From positions 1 through 64,000 of the forward strand of contig MEPB01000088.1 of assembly GCA_001769385.1 (NCBI GenBank): a stretch of 64,000 nt of DNA, read 5' to 3'. Under the pieces are notes generated by a model. That model made no database searches. It had not been told where the DNA came from and saw only the letters and a program-made list of their open reading frames with translations. Positions within the stretch are counted from its first letter, which is position 1. Each line of letters opens with the position of its first letter. The DNA is from Bacteroidetes bacterium RIFCSPLOWO2_12_FULL_35_15 (GTDB taxonomy: Bacteria; Bacteroidota; Bacteroidia; 2-12-FULL-35-15). This document shows, piece after piece, positions 44,225 through 53,081 of the stretch. The translations under genes and the position numbers were made by a program.

Positions 44225-45001
44225 ATGAATAATTATAATCCAATTCCAAATCAACTGGAAAAAATCTTCAGTTACATTCTCCCTTTTTCGGTAGAACAAA
44301 AAAAAGGAGAAATTTCACCTTATCTTGAAGTCAGCCTTTATTGTGGAAAATATAAACTTAACGCGGCAAAAGTAAATTATTCCTATGGGGGATTACATTA
44401 TATTTTTGATGAAGTGTTTAATAAAATCCAATTAAAGGAAAAAAAAATTGAAAATGCTTTGATCCTTGGTTTTGGAGCAGGTAGCGTTGCCTGCTTACTG
44501 ACCGAAAAATACGATCAAAACTGTATGATCACAGGAGTTGAAAAAGATGCTGAGGTTATAGAACTTGGTCATAAATACTTTAATATTACCAGATTCAAAA
44601 AACTCAATTTGATTCATGAAGATGCTTCCGATTTTGTTTCAAAGTGTAATTTAAAATTCGATTTGATTATTGTTGATGTTTTTGTAGAAGATAATGTCCC
44701 CAAAAAATTCCATCAATTACATTTTATCCAAGGGCTCGATGAACTTCTTTCAGAAAACGGCATTTTAATTTTCAATAAGGTAATTAATAATTCGGATCAT
44801 AAAAATGAAATAAAATTACTTTCAGAAAATATAAATAATGTAATGGGAAAATGTGTTTTTCACGACATTGTTTTTTCAAATACTAAAAACTCAGTATTAA
44901 TTTTTGACCGTAAAAAAAATAATAAAAATTATCATTTGGATGAAAAATATTATGACAAGAATTACACCTCGAATTCCTTAAAAATAAAAGAACCTGTTTA
45001 A
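44225..45001 (+). CDS. Spermidine-synthase-like SAM-binding protein
   Basis: A 258-residue protein similar to SpeE-like enzymes without the propylamine partner: SYGGLHYIFDEVF at the N-terminal side, the SAM motif ALILGFGAGSVACLL, GVEKDAEVIELG, the DLIIVDVFVEDNVP segment and HQLHFIQGLDELL. Spermidine-synthase residues such as the GG.(D/E) catalytic stretch are not clearly conserved, so polyamine synthesis is doubtful. It lies between the methyltransferase pair and the MITE preceding the Ehr-like genes. Confidence 0.75.
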   Translation: MNNYNPIPNQLEKIFSYILPFSVEQKKGEISPYLEVSLYCGKYKLNAAKVNYSYGGLHYIFDEVFNKIQLKEKKIENALILGFGAGSVACLLTEKYDQNCMITGVEKDAEVIELGHKYFNITRFKKLNLIHEDASDFVSKCNLKFDLIIVDVFVEDNVPKKFHQLHFIQGLDELLSENGILIFNKVINNSDHKNEIKLLSENINNVMGKCVFHDIVFSNTKNSVLIFDRKKNNKNYHLDEKYYDKNYTSNSLKIKEPV

Positions 45002-45059
45002 ATAAATAATAAATTTTTAATCAATAATTGCATTAAATTTGATAAAAAAAAATTAATAG

Positions 45060-45216
45060 CCTGTTTAAATTTTACGCAAAATGTATTATATGTCATTTCG
45101 ACCAGAGGGAGAAATCTCAATAAAATTGAGATAAAAATGAGATTTCTCCCTCTGGTCGAAATGACAGAATGGTTAAAAAAACCATAATTAGATTCTTTTA
45201 TTAAAATTTAAACAAG
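45060..45216. mobile_element. MITE-like element with nested perfect hairpin
   Basis: Terminal inverted repeats GTTTAAATTTTA (45063-45074) and TAAAATTTAAAC (45202-45213) enclose a perfect 29-base inverted repeat (45091-45119 / 45138-45166; core TGTCATTTCGACCAGAGGGA). The reverse complement of this element matches 40504-40597 across most of its length except for the hairpin. No transposase is encoded. It lies between the SpeE-like gene and the small gene before the Ehr-like operon. Confidence 0.8.
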
Positions 45217-45300
45217 CTCTCAAACAAAAAATGATAAATAAAAACAAAATGCGCAATTTCAATATCAAATTAAAATGCAGTATTAACCAAAATTAAATTG

Positions 45301-45567
45301 ATGATAGAATTCAGAAAAGAATTGATTGAAAAAATCCTTCAGTCACCCAATGAAAAAGAAATAGAATCAAACATTAATGATTCAATAAATCGTATGATTG
45401 AAAATGGAACAAACATGCATATTATAAAACGTTTTGAAGACAAATTAGAATCTGATTTGAAATTTGAAATTTCTGAGCCTCACACTGAAAAAGAGTTTTC
45501 AAATATCAAAGGAGCTCTTCGTGTGATGAAAGAAATCACTTTGAAAAATAATTCTGTTATTCAATAA
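45301..45567 (+). CDS. Small acidic protein, unknown function
   Basis: An 88-residue, highly charged and probably helical protein (EFRKELIEKILQSPNEKEIE, DSINRMIENG). No family is recognised. The ATG at 45301 is preceded by an in-frame TTG. It is 120 bases upstream of the first HyfB-like gene and shares its direction, so it may belong to the same transcriptional region. Confidence 0.6.
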   Translation: MIEFRKELIEKILQSPNEKEIESNINDSINRMIENGTNMHIIKRFEDKLESDLKFEISEPHTEKEFSNIKGALRVMKEITLKNNSVIQ

Positions 45568-45687
45568 AGGGTTGGTCACTAATACGAATAAAAAAATTAC
45601 TAACTATAAATAAAAAAAACGGTAATTGCATTTTCGTAAATTAGTAAGATTCGTTATTCGTAACCTAACTAAGTACAAATATAGTTT

Positions 45688-47685
45688 ATGCACATTACGA
45701 CTTTGTTAATTTCATCATTCCTTATTTTAATAGCTGGAATAGTCTCTATTCCTTTTATTCCATCCAATCGCAAAGGAGTTGCTAATTTTATTTTTGTTCT
45801 ATTAATTGCTGTTGTTACCTCTATACCTGCCCTCAATGCCCTTAATGGAAATCCTATCGACATTATTATTTCAGGAACATCGTTTTTAGGTAACATCCCT
45901 TTACGAATAGATGCACTTTCAGCATGGTTCATGCTCATCATTAATTTGACCTGTATCAATGGAGCACTTTATGGCATTGGTTATATGAAACCCTATCAGG
46001 AACAAAAAACAAATCTTTCATTACATTGGGTCTTGTTCCTGATTTTTCAATCTTCCATGTTATGGGTTTGTATGTTACAGCACAGTCTGGCATTTCTTGT
46101 CGCATGGGAACTCATGTCGCTTTCTTCGCTTTTATTGGTAATGTTTGAACATCATAAAATAGAAACGATTAAAGCAGGACTTAATTACCTGGTGCAAATG
46201 CATATCGGTGTTGTATTTCTGACTGTCGCATTTATCTGGGTATATTTTTCAGAAGCATCATTTGATTTTCATGGTATCAGCAGCTTTTTTAGTTCTACTA
46301 CTAATATCTGGTTGTTTCTATTATTTTTTATTGGTTTCGGTATTAAAGCAGGGTTCATTCCCTTGCACTCATGGCTTCCTCATGCTCACCCTGCAGCACC
46401 ATCGCATATTTCAGGTGTAATGTCCGGTGTAATTGTCAAACTTGGTATCTATGGGATTCTACGTGTAGCATTGATGTTGAATAGTGATTTTGTATTGATT
46501 GGCGAATCTATACTTGTATTATCAATACTTACTGGAATATATGGCATACTCAACGCTGCCATTCATCGTGATTTTAAAAAAATGCTGGCTTATTGCACCA
46601 TTGAAAACATTGGTATCATCGGAGCCGGGATAGGTCTTGCTCTTATTGGTAAAGGAATAAACAATCCTGTATTATTTGTGTTAGGATTAAGCGGAGCATT
46701 GTTACATATATTGAATCATTCTCTTTTCAAATCCCTGCTGTTTTTTTCAGCAGGTTCGGTTTATCAGCAAACTCATATCCGTGATATGGAAAAACTCGGT
46801 GGCCTGATTCATAAGATGCCACAGACTGCGGCACTTTTTCTGATTGGAGCATTGGCTATTGGTGGCTTACCACCACTCAATGGATTTGTTTCTGAATTTC
46901 TTATTTACAATGGATTTTTAAATGGAATAAAAACAATGGGATTGATGCATTCCACGCTAATGACACTTTCTTTAGCCGGATTGGCACTTATCGGAGGGTT
47001 ATCGTTACTTACGTTTACAAAGAGTTTTGGGATACTATTTCTTGGCAGCCCGCGTGAAAATTTGCATCATCAACCACAAGAAGTTTCCTGGGTGATGCGC
47101 GTTCCTCAATATATCATTATCTTGATAATGGTTTCCATTGGTGTGTTTCCACAAATTTATTTTGCCGTGGTCCTGAATTTAATAAGTTCGGTTTCTCCTT
47201 TGATTCAAATTGATTCTTCTGCCTTTCAAACAACAACATCACTTATGTCAAGTGTTGGAACATATTCTTTATTATTTTTTGCAGTACTGATTTTGGTTTT
47301 GATTGTACGAAACATTTTTGTTCGTAAGCGCCCTGCTGAATATAATTCCACCTGGGGATGCGCATACATCGCGCCAAGCAGTAAGATGCAATATACAGGG
47401 AAATCATTTTCAAAAACATTAGGTAAACTATTAGGATTTATTGTAACGGAAAAGAAAAAATTCAATGAACTTACCACACAAGAAATTTTTCCAAAAACTC
47501 GCACCCATTCATCACATTACATTGATTTTTTTGAACACAATATCATTCATCGGATAACTGACCGTTTATTACATAGTCTTAATTATTTTCAGTTTATTCA
47601 GAATGGTAAAACACAGATGTATGTATTGTATGGTGTATTTTTTATAATTATTGTTTTTTTAGGAACACTGTTTAATTTCATTTGA
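45688..47685 (+). CDS. HyfB-like antiporter-type membrane subunit 1 of the Ehr-like complex
   Basis: A 665-residue protein of the NuoL/HyfB/Mrp antiporter family with about 15 membrane helices. Key residues are in place: the helix-5 Glu (FLVAWELMSLSSLL), the Lys of IKAGFIPLHSWLPHAHPAAP and a second Lys in LNHSLFKSLLF. The C-terminal part carries the HyfB-type signature STWGCAYIAPSSKMQYTGKSF. It should pump protons or Na+. Its stop overlaps the start of a second HyfB-like gene by one base (TGATG). Confidence 0.92.
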   Translation: MHITTLLISSFLILIAGIVSIPFIPSNRKGVANFIFVLLIAVVTSIPALNALNGNPIDIIISGTSFLGNIPLRIDALSAWFMLIINLTCINGALYGIGYMKPYQEQKTNLSLHWVLFLIFQSSMLWVCMLQHSLAFLVAWELMSLSSLLLVMFEHHKIETIKAGLNYLVQMHIGVVFLTVAFIWVYFSEASFDFHGISSFFSSTTNIWLFLLFFIGFGIKAGFIPLHSWLPHAHPAAPSHISGVMSGVIVKLGIYGILRVALMLNSDFVLIGESILVLSILTGIYGILNAAIHRDFKKMLAYCTIENIGIIGAGIGLALIGKGINNPVLFVLGLSGALLHILNHSLFKSLLFFSAGSVYQQTHIRDMEKLGGLIHKMPQTAALFLIGALAIGGLPPLNGFVSEFLIYNGFLNGIKTMGLMHSTLMTLSLAGLALIGGLSLLTFTKSFGILFLGSPRENLHHQPQEVSWVMRVPQYIIILIMVSIGVFPQIYFAVVLNLISSVSPLIQIDSSAFQTTTSLMSSVGTYSLLFFAVLILVLIVRNIFVRKRPAEYNSTWGCAYIAPSSKMQYTGKSFSKTLGKLLGFIVTEKKKFNELTTQEIFPKTRTHSSHYIDFFEHNIIHRITDRLLHSLNYFQFIQNGKTQMYVLYGVFFIIIVFLGTLFNFI

Positions 47686-49727
47686 TGGGAATTATTATTA
47701 CATATCTCTTAATTTTCACAATCAGTATTCTTCTGATTCCTTTTTTCAAGGTACGAGAAAAAGGCATCATTACTATCATAGCTGTAATCATGAGTGCATG
47801 TATCAGTGGCTATATAGCCCTAAGAGCATTAATTGGGGAAACAATAGAAATTACCTTCTCAGGAACAATTATTACCGGTGAAATTCCCATTAGGATAGAT
47901 GCGCTTTCGGCATGGTTTATTTTAGTTATCAATTTTACAATTATTACCGGGGCATTATACGGGTTACAGTATATGAAATCCTATAAAGAGCAGTCCTCCA
48001 ATATCTCCTTGCATTGCATCGCTTATTTGGGAATACAGTCAATGCTTACACTAATTTGCACGATTCAGAATTCAATTGTATTTCTTTTTGCCTGGGAGAT
48101 CATGGCATTATCTTCATTCATCTTAATTATTTTTGAGCACTATAAACAGGATTGCATAAAAGCAGGGATCAATTATCTTATTCAAGCTCATGTTGCTATA
48201 GTATTTCTCTACATTGGTTTCATCTGGGTGGCATCCCGGACAAACTCATTCGATTTTAATTCAATCACAGAATTTTCAACCTCAATATCTCTTCCTACCA
48301 GTTTAGCATTGTTTCTTTGTTTCTTCATTGCCTTTGCTATTAAAGCCGGCTTCGTCCCATTTCATACATGGCTACCCTATGCACATCCTGCAGCACCTGC
48401 GCATATCTCAGGAGTAATGTCGGGTGTCATTATCAAAATTGGAATTTATGGTATTCTTAGAATGATCCTGTTGATAAAAACAGATTACATTTTAGCCGGG
48501 TTCATCATTCTTTTTATTTCTGTTATTTCAGGAGTATATGGTGTTATGCTGGCTATTTTACAACATAACCTGAAAAAACTTCTTGCTTATCATAGTATTG
48601 AAAACATTGGAATAATAGGCATTGGAATCGGATTAGGAACTATTGGAATCGGAACAAATAATTTTCTTCTTGCAACACTCGGATTTGGTGGAGGGATGTT
48701 ACATGTATTAAATCATTCACTTTTTAAATCACTTTTATTTTATGGCGCAGGAAATGTGTATCAGACTACTCACACAATGAACATTGAACATTTAGGAGGA
48801 TTAGTAAAACGGATGCCTCATTCTTCCCTATTGTTCCTGGTTGCTTCTTTAGCCATTTGCGGACTTCCACCGTTCAATGGTTTTATTTCCGAGTTCCTGA
48901 TTTATTCCGGATTATTTAAAGGAATGAATAATGGAGGTGTATTCTCCTCAATTCCTATTATGTTGACTGTTTTCGGATTAGCAATTATTGGCGGACTTGC
49001 TCTATTGTGTTTCACTAAAGCTTTTAGTTCGGTTTTTCTAGGGACTTCCAGACATCTGACATCTCATCAGCCATCAGAAGCAACTATTGGAAAACTTATT
49101 CCAATGTACCTGGTGATGGGATTAATAGTTATCATTGGTTTGTTTCCTGCTTTTTTTCTTCAGTTATTATCTGAACCATTAAAATTATTTACTAATAAAC
49201 TGCCCCTTTCTCCTATAAATCAACAAGGTTTTAAAACTCTTACTCATTTAACAGATACCATGGAATACATTGGTTGGTCTGCCATAGGATTTATTTTACT
49301 TTCGGTTTTAATTTTCTTCATTCGTAAAAAAATCATTACTAAAAAATCTGTTAGCATTTCCACAACATGGGGCTGTGCGTATGTGGGCGATACTTCTAAA
49401 ATGCAATATACAGCAAGTTCTTTTGTACGCACTTACCGTAAAATGGCTGAACCATTTTTTTCCATTCATAAAAAAAAGAAAGAAATAAAAAAAATATTCC
49501 CCGACAAAGCTTGGCACGAAACACATCCGTATGATAAGGCAGAACAATTATTTATTGATATTCCACTGAAACACATGAAATATTTTTTTGGTAAATTTCG
49601 ATTTTTGCAGAATGGGAATCCACAATTTTATATTTTGTATGGAGTAATTTTTATTGTGTTAATACTTGGTGTACCGTATTTATATGACGTACTAAAATCT
49701 TGTATTGAATTTTTAAACAACTTGTAA
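47685..49727 (+). CDS. HyfB-like antiporter-type membrane subunit 2 of the Ehr-like complex
   Basis: A 680-residue paralogue of the preceding subunit with the same landmarks: the helix-5 Glu (FLFAWEIMALSSFI), IKAGFVPFHTWLPYAHPAAP, LNHSLFKSLLFYGAGNVY and the C-terminal STWGCAYVGDTSKMQYTASSF. Hydrogenase 4 of E. coli has one HyfB plus HyfD/HyfF; here HyfB is duplicated in tandem. The 136-base gap to the HyfC-like gene is filled with ATTAGTAAATTAGTAT-type repeats. A TTG three bases upstream is a less likely start. Confidence 0.92.
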   Translation: MGIIITYLLIFTISILLIPFFKVREKGIITIIAVIMSACISGYIALRALIGETIEITFSGTIITGEIPIRIDALSAWFILVINFTIITGALYGLQYMKSYKEQSSNISLHCIAYLGIQSMLTLICTIQNSIVFLFAWEIMALSSFILIIFEHYKQDCIKAGINYLIQAHVAIVFLYIGFIWVASRTNSFDFNSITEFSTSISLPTSLALFLCFFIAFAIKAGFVPFHTWLPYAHPAAPAHISGVMSGVIIKIGIYGILRMILLIKTDYILAGFIILFISVISGVYGVMLAILQHNLKKLLAYHSIENIGIIGIGIGLGTIGIGTNNFLLATLGFGGGMLHVLNHSLFKSLLFYGAGNVYQTTHTMNIEHLGGLVKRMPHSSLLFLVASLAICGLPPFNGFISEFLIYSGLFKGMNNGGVFSSIPIMLTVFGLAIIGGLALLCFTKAFSSVFLGTSRHLTSHQPSEATIGKLIPMYLVMGLIVIIGLFPAFFLQLLSEPLKLFTNKLPLSPINQQGFKTLTHLTDTMEYIGWSAIGFILLSVLIFFIRKKIITKKSVSISTTWGCAYVGDTSKMQYTASSFVRTYRKMAEPFFSIHKKKKEIKKIFPDKAWHETHPYDKAEQLFIDIPLKHMKYFFGKFRFLQNGNPQFYILYGVIFIVLILGVPYLYDVLKSCIEFLNNL

Positions 49728-49863
49728 AATGGTTACTAATAAACGAATAATTACAAACTTACGAAAGAGTCACAAATTAGTAAATTAGTATCTATTGATT
49801 ATTAGTATCCAACCAGATTAGTAAATTAGTATTTGATTAGTTATTCGCAACTTTTGTAACCTT

Positions 49864-50769
49864 ATGATAAGTTTCACACTGATAATTATTACAAGCCTGT
49901 TCTTTACAGGTATTGTTCTCCGCACAAAGAGCATTGCATCCGGAAGAAAAGGCCCTGGAATATTTCAGCCGATGAAAGATATTTTCAGGTTATGGAAAAA
50001 GGGAGCAGTATATAGTAAAACAACCAGTTTTATTTTTCAGATTGCGCCAAGCATTTATTTTGCATCTGTACTTATGGCTATTCTGATAATACCATTCGGA
50101 CAATATAATGGAATCATTTCTTTTGATGGAGATTTTGTTTTTTTCGCCTATGTTCTGGCACTTGGAAAATTCTTCAGTATCATCTCCGCTATGGACACAG
50201 GAAGCAGTTTTGAAGGAATGGGAGCTAGCCGTGAAGCTCTTTATTCCTTACTGGCAGAACCGGCATTTTTTATTCTGATAGGTTCTTTTGCATTGTTGAC
50301 AGGACATACGTCTTTCCACGACATATTTATCTCCATTCATTTTGGATCTTATATTTCATATGCTCTTGGCATACTGGCAACTTTTGTTCTCGTAATGATC
50401 GCCATGATCGAAAACAGCCGGATGCCTGTTGATGACCCTAAAACACATCTTGAATTAACCATGATTCATGAGGTGATGATCCTTGACAATAGCGGTTTTG
50501 ATTTAGGGTTGATTCTGCATGCTACAAATCTGAAGTTTGCCATGTATGGTGCACTTATCGCAAATTTCTTCTTAGGTAATATTGAAATTTATTTTACTGT
50601 TCCTATATTTTTTGCAATTCAAATTCTCTTTGCAATAGCAGTCGGAATTCTCGAATCATTTTCAGCAAGATTCAGAATGAGTCACAATGCACAATTTATT
50701 TTCACGCTTGCATCTGTTTCTTTAATGATATTTTTCGGTGTATTGTTGGTAATTGGTAAATTTATTTAA
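49864..50769 (+). CDS. HyfC/NuoH-like membrane subunit
   Basis: A 301-residue membrane protein with the NuoH/HyfC motifs SFEGMGASREALYSLLAEPA and AMIENSRMPVDDPKTHLELT followed by MIHEVMILD. These loops connect the membrane arm to the redox subunits in complex I and group 4 hydrogenases, and they are well conserved here. That contrasts with the degenerate metal sites of the peripheral subunits. The gap to the next gene holds a palindrome (50821-50887). Confidence 0.92.
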   Translation: MISFTLIIITSLFFTGIVLRTKSIASGRKGPGIFQPMKDIFRLWKKGAVYSKTTSFIFQIAPSIYFASVLMAILIIPFGQYNGIISFDGDFVFFAYVLALGKFFSIISAMDTGSSFEGMGASREALYSLLAEPAFFILIGSFALLTGHTSFHDIFISIHFGSYISYALGILATFVLVMIAMIENSRMPVDDPKTHLELTMIHEVMILDNSGFDLGLILHATNLKFAMYGALIANFFLGNIEIYFTVPIFFAIQILFAIAVGILESFSARFRMSHNAQFIFTLASVSLMIFFGVLLVIGKFI

Positions 50770-50820
50770 TTATTCAGGATCTTTAAAATTAAGAAAATGA
50801 TGTTATTTTTAAGCAAGGGT

Positions 50821-50887
50821 GTTATTTCGATCGCAGAGAGAAATCTTTTTAATTAAAAACAAGATTTTTCATTTTGGTCGAAATGAC
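50821..50887. repeat. Degenerate TTTCGATC-type palindrome
   Basis: GTTATTTCGATCGCAGAGAG and following bases (50821-50847) pair imperfectly with AAGATTTTTCATTTTGGTCG and following bases (50861-50887). It is a diverged copy of the hairpin nested in the 45060-45216 element and lies between the HyfC- and HyfE-like genes. Confidence 0.65.
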
Positions 50888-50934
50888 ATAAAAAAAAATT
50901 AAAAATTGAAACTACACATTTATAAACCAAAAAA

Positions 50935-51564
50935 ATGGTAAACGTATTGCTAATTACATTCGCTATCACGCTTCTATACCTAAGCATAGCTAACAGGCTA
51001 CTGAGTATCATCAAGATCCTTGCTTTTCAGGGATTACTTTTATTTGGCGTCAGTTTCATTGAACTGAATGAAATAAATTCAATTAACCTAACTTTCATTT
51101 TATTGGAAACCATCATTTTCAAAACCATTGCAGTCCCTTTGTTTCTGAATTATGTCATCAAACGAAATAACATCAGCAGGGAAGCGGAACCTTTTTTGTC
51201 TAATTTTATTTCATTAGTTATTGTTACACTTATTATTACAGTTACATTCCTGCTTTCAAACACAATTACGGATATACATCTGAATAAAATTTATTTTGTA
51301 GCGGCACTTTCAGGCTTATTTACAGGTTTGTATATTATCATGTCACGAAGGAAGATCATTACCCATGTTATGGGATTTCTGGTGATTGAAAATGGAGTTT
51401 TTATCTTGTCACTTGCAGTTGGGAATGAAATGCCTATGCTGGTTAACACAGGAATATTGCTCGATCTTTTTGTAAGCGTTCTGGTACTTGGAATTTTTGT
51501 GAATAAAATTGGAGATGTACTTAAAGATGTGAATGTGGATCAGTTACAAAATTTAAAAGATTAG
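50935..51564 (+). CDS. HyfE/NuoK-like membrane subunit
   Basis: A 209-residue hydrophobic protein with about six to seven helices. The second half matches HyfE/NuoK (GLYIIMSRRKIITHVMGFLV, VIENGVFILSLAVG, with the conserved Glu). E. coli HyfE is of similar length. It stands 39 bases before the HyfF-like gene. Confidence 0.88.
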   Translation: MVNVLLITFAITLLYLSIANRLLSIIKILAFQGLLLFGVSFIELNEINSINLTFILLETIIFKTIAVPLFLNYVIKRNNISREAEPFLSNFISLVIVTLIITVTFLLSNTITDIHLNKIYFVAALSGLFTGLYIIMSRRKIITHVMGFLVIENGVFILSLAVGNEMPMLVNTGILLDLFVSVLVLGIFVNKIGDVLKDVNVDQLQNLKD

Positions 51565-51603
51565 AGTGGTAAACACAAAATCAAACTTTAAAAAGATAAA
51601 AGT

Positions 51604-53034
51604 ATGATCGGGGAATATTTAATAGGAACAATCATTATTAGTATGCTGCTGTTTTTTAACAGGAGCCGCTTGGTGAATTATATTCTTGTTACGATTTTTT
51701 TAGTGATGCAATGGGTTTTCACAGTGTATGAATACAACCATCGTAACATCGATGAGTTTTACGACTTATTTAAACCTGATGCTTTAGCAATTCTGTTGTT
51801 GATTACGCTTAGTATCATTGCAATACCCGCTTATTACCATAGCTATGTTTATTTTTTAAAAAACAAAGAAATTCCCAGGGAAAGAGCTATTTATTTTTCT
51901 GCAATGACACTATTAATTGCTGCCATTTCTGCTGCATACCTTTCCAATCACATCGCTGTAACATGGATTTTTGTTGAATTGACAACACTTTCAGCATCAG
52001 CGCTTATTTATCACCGCAGAAATAATCGTTCGTTAGAAGGTACCTGGAAATATATTTTTGTCTGCTCCATCAGCATCACATTTGTGTTTATTGGAATTTT
52101 ATTTCTCAGTATCGCCATGCAACAGGCAGGACACTCCGATCTTTCGTTCCCGGCCTTAATAAGCAATGCTGGCTCCTTAAATGTTTTTTGGCTTCGCTTA
52201 GCTTTTCTCTTTATTTTCACGGGCTTTACCGCTAAACTTGGTCTGGTCCCCATGTACACTGCCGGGATTGATGCAAAAGATAAAGCTCCATCACCTGCCG
52301 GTGCACTCTTTTCCAGCGTATTGATGAATGTCGGCTTTATTGGAATTTTTCGCTTTTACGAAATAATTGCAACCACATCCATCCATGTATGGGCAAATCA
52401 TATTTTGATCATCGCATCTTTGCTTTCTGTTTTTGTCGCTGCGGTTTATATGCTCAAAGTAAAAAACATTAAAAGGATGCTGGCTTATTCCAGCATTGAA
52501 CATACAGGAATTGTTATGCTGGGGATTGCAGCTGGTGGAATTGGGTATTATGCTGCCATCCTGCATATTGTGTTACATGCTTTCGCGAAATCAAGTATGT
52601 TTTTTCAGATGGGCCAGGTATATCGGATCTACAAAAGCAAAAATATTTACGATGTTGGAAATTATTTTAAATACAACTTTACCGGAACAATAGTAATCTT
52701 GCTTGCTTTTATTTGCTCAACAGCAATGCCTCCTTCAGGACTTTTCATTAGCGAATTTATGATTTTCAGAGCACTCTTTGAAGCTCATTATCTTTTTGTT
52801 TTAATTGTTCTTTTAATTTTACTTACCATCATCATCTGGGCATTCGGAAAAAATATTTTTAAACTTTTGTTTACTCCAGCGGTTGGTTTCAATGAAGAAT
52901 GTGTAGAAAAAATCAATCCATATGAATCGATCTCCCAGTTTATTTTATTAGGTCTAGTTATTTATCTGGGCATTAACCCACCGGATCAGTTTGTAGAATT
53001 AATTAACGAATCAATAAAAAATTTACCGCATTAA
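51604..53034 (+). CDS. HyfF-like antiporter-type membrane subunit
   Basis: A 476-residue antiporter-type subunit, shorter than the HyfB-like pair and without their C-terminal extension. Landmarks: TWIFVELTTLSASALIYHRR with the helix-5 Glu, FTGFTAKLGLVPMYTAGIDA with the Lys, KRMLAYSSIEHTGIVMLGIA and LHAFAKSSMFFQMGQVY. With the two HyfB paralogues it gives the complex three putative ion-translocating subunits, as in complex I (L, M, N). It is 47 bases upstream of the HyfG-like gene. Confidence 0.92.
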   Translation: MIGEYLIGTIIISMLLFFNRSRLVNYILVTIFLVMQWVFTVYEYNHRNIDEFYDLFKPDALAILLLITLSIIAIPAYYHSYVYFLKNKEIPRERAIYFSAMTLLIAAISAAYLSNHIAVTWIFVELTTLSASALIYHRRNNRSLEGTWKYIFVCSISITFVFIGILFLSIAMQQAGHSDLSFPALISNAGSLNVFWLRLAFLFIFTGFTAKLGLVPMYTAGIDAKDKAPSPAGALFSSVLMNVGFIGIFRFYEIIATTSIHVWANHILIIASLLSVFVAAVYMLKVKNIKRMLAYSSIEHTGIVMLGIAAGGIGYYAAILHIVLHAFAKSSMFFQMGQVYRIYKSKNIYDVGNYFKYNFTGTIVILLAFICSTAMPPSGLFISEFMIFRALFEAHYLFVLIVLLILLTIIIWAFGKNIFKLLFTPAVGFNEECVEKINPYESISQFILLGLVIYLGINPPDQFVELINESIKNLPH

Positions 53035-53081
53035 AAACTAATGAAATTGGAATAATTTGATAATATGTTAATGAACCAACC

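Noticed and set aside
44225-45001. Spermidine synthase (speE)
   Set aside because: The SAM-binding fold fits, but the polyamine-site motif is not clearly conserved and no speD or other polyamine gene is adjacent; kept as SpeE-like.
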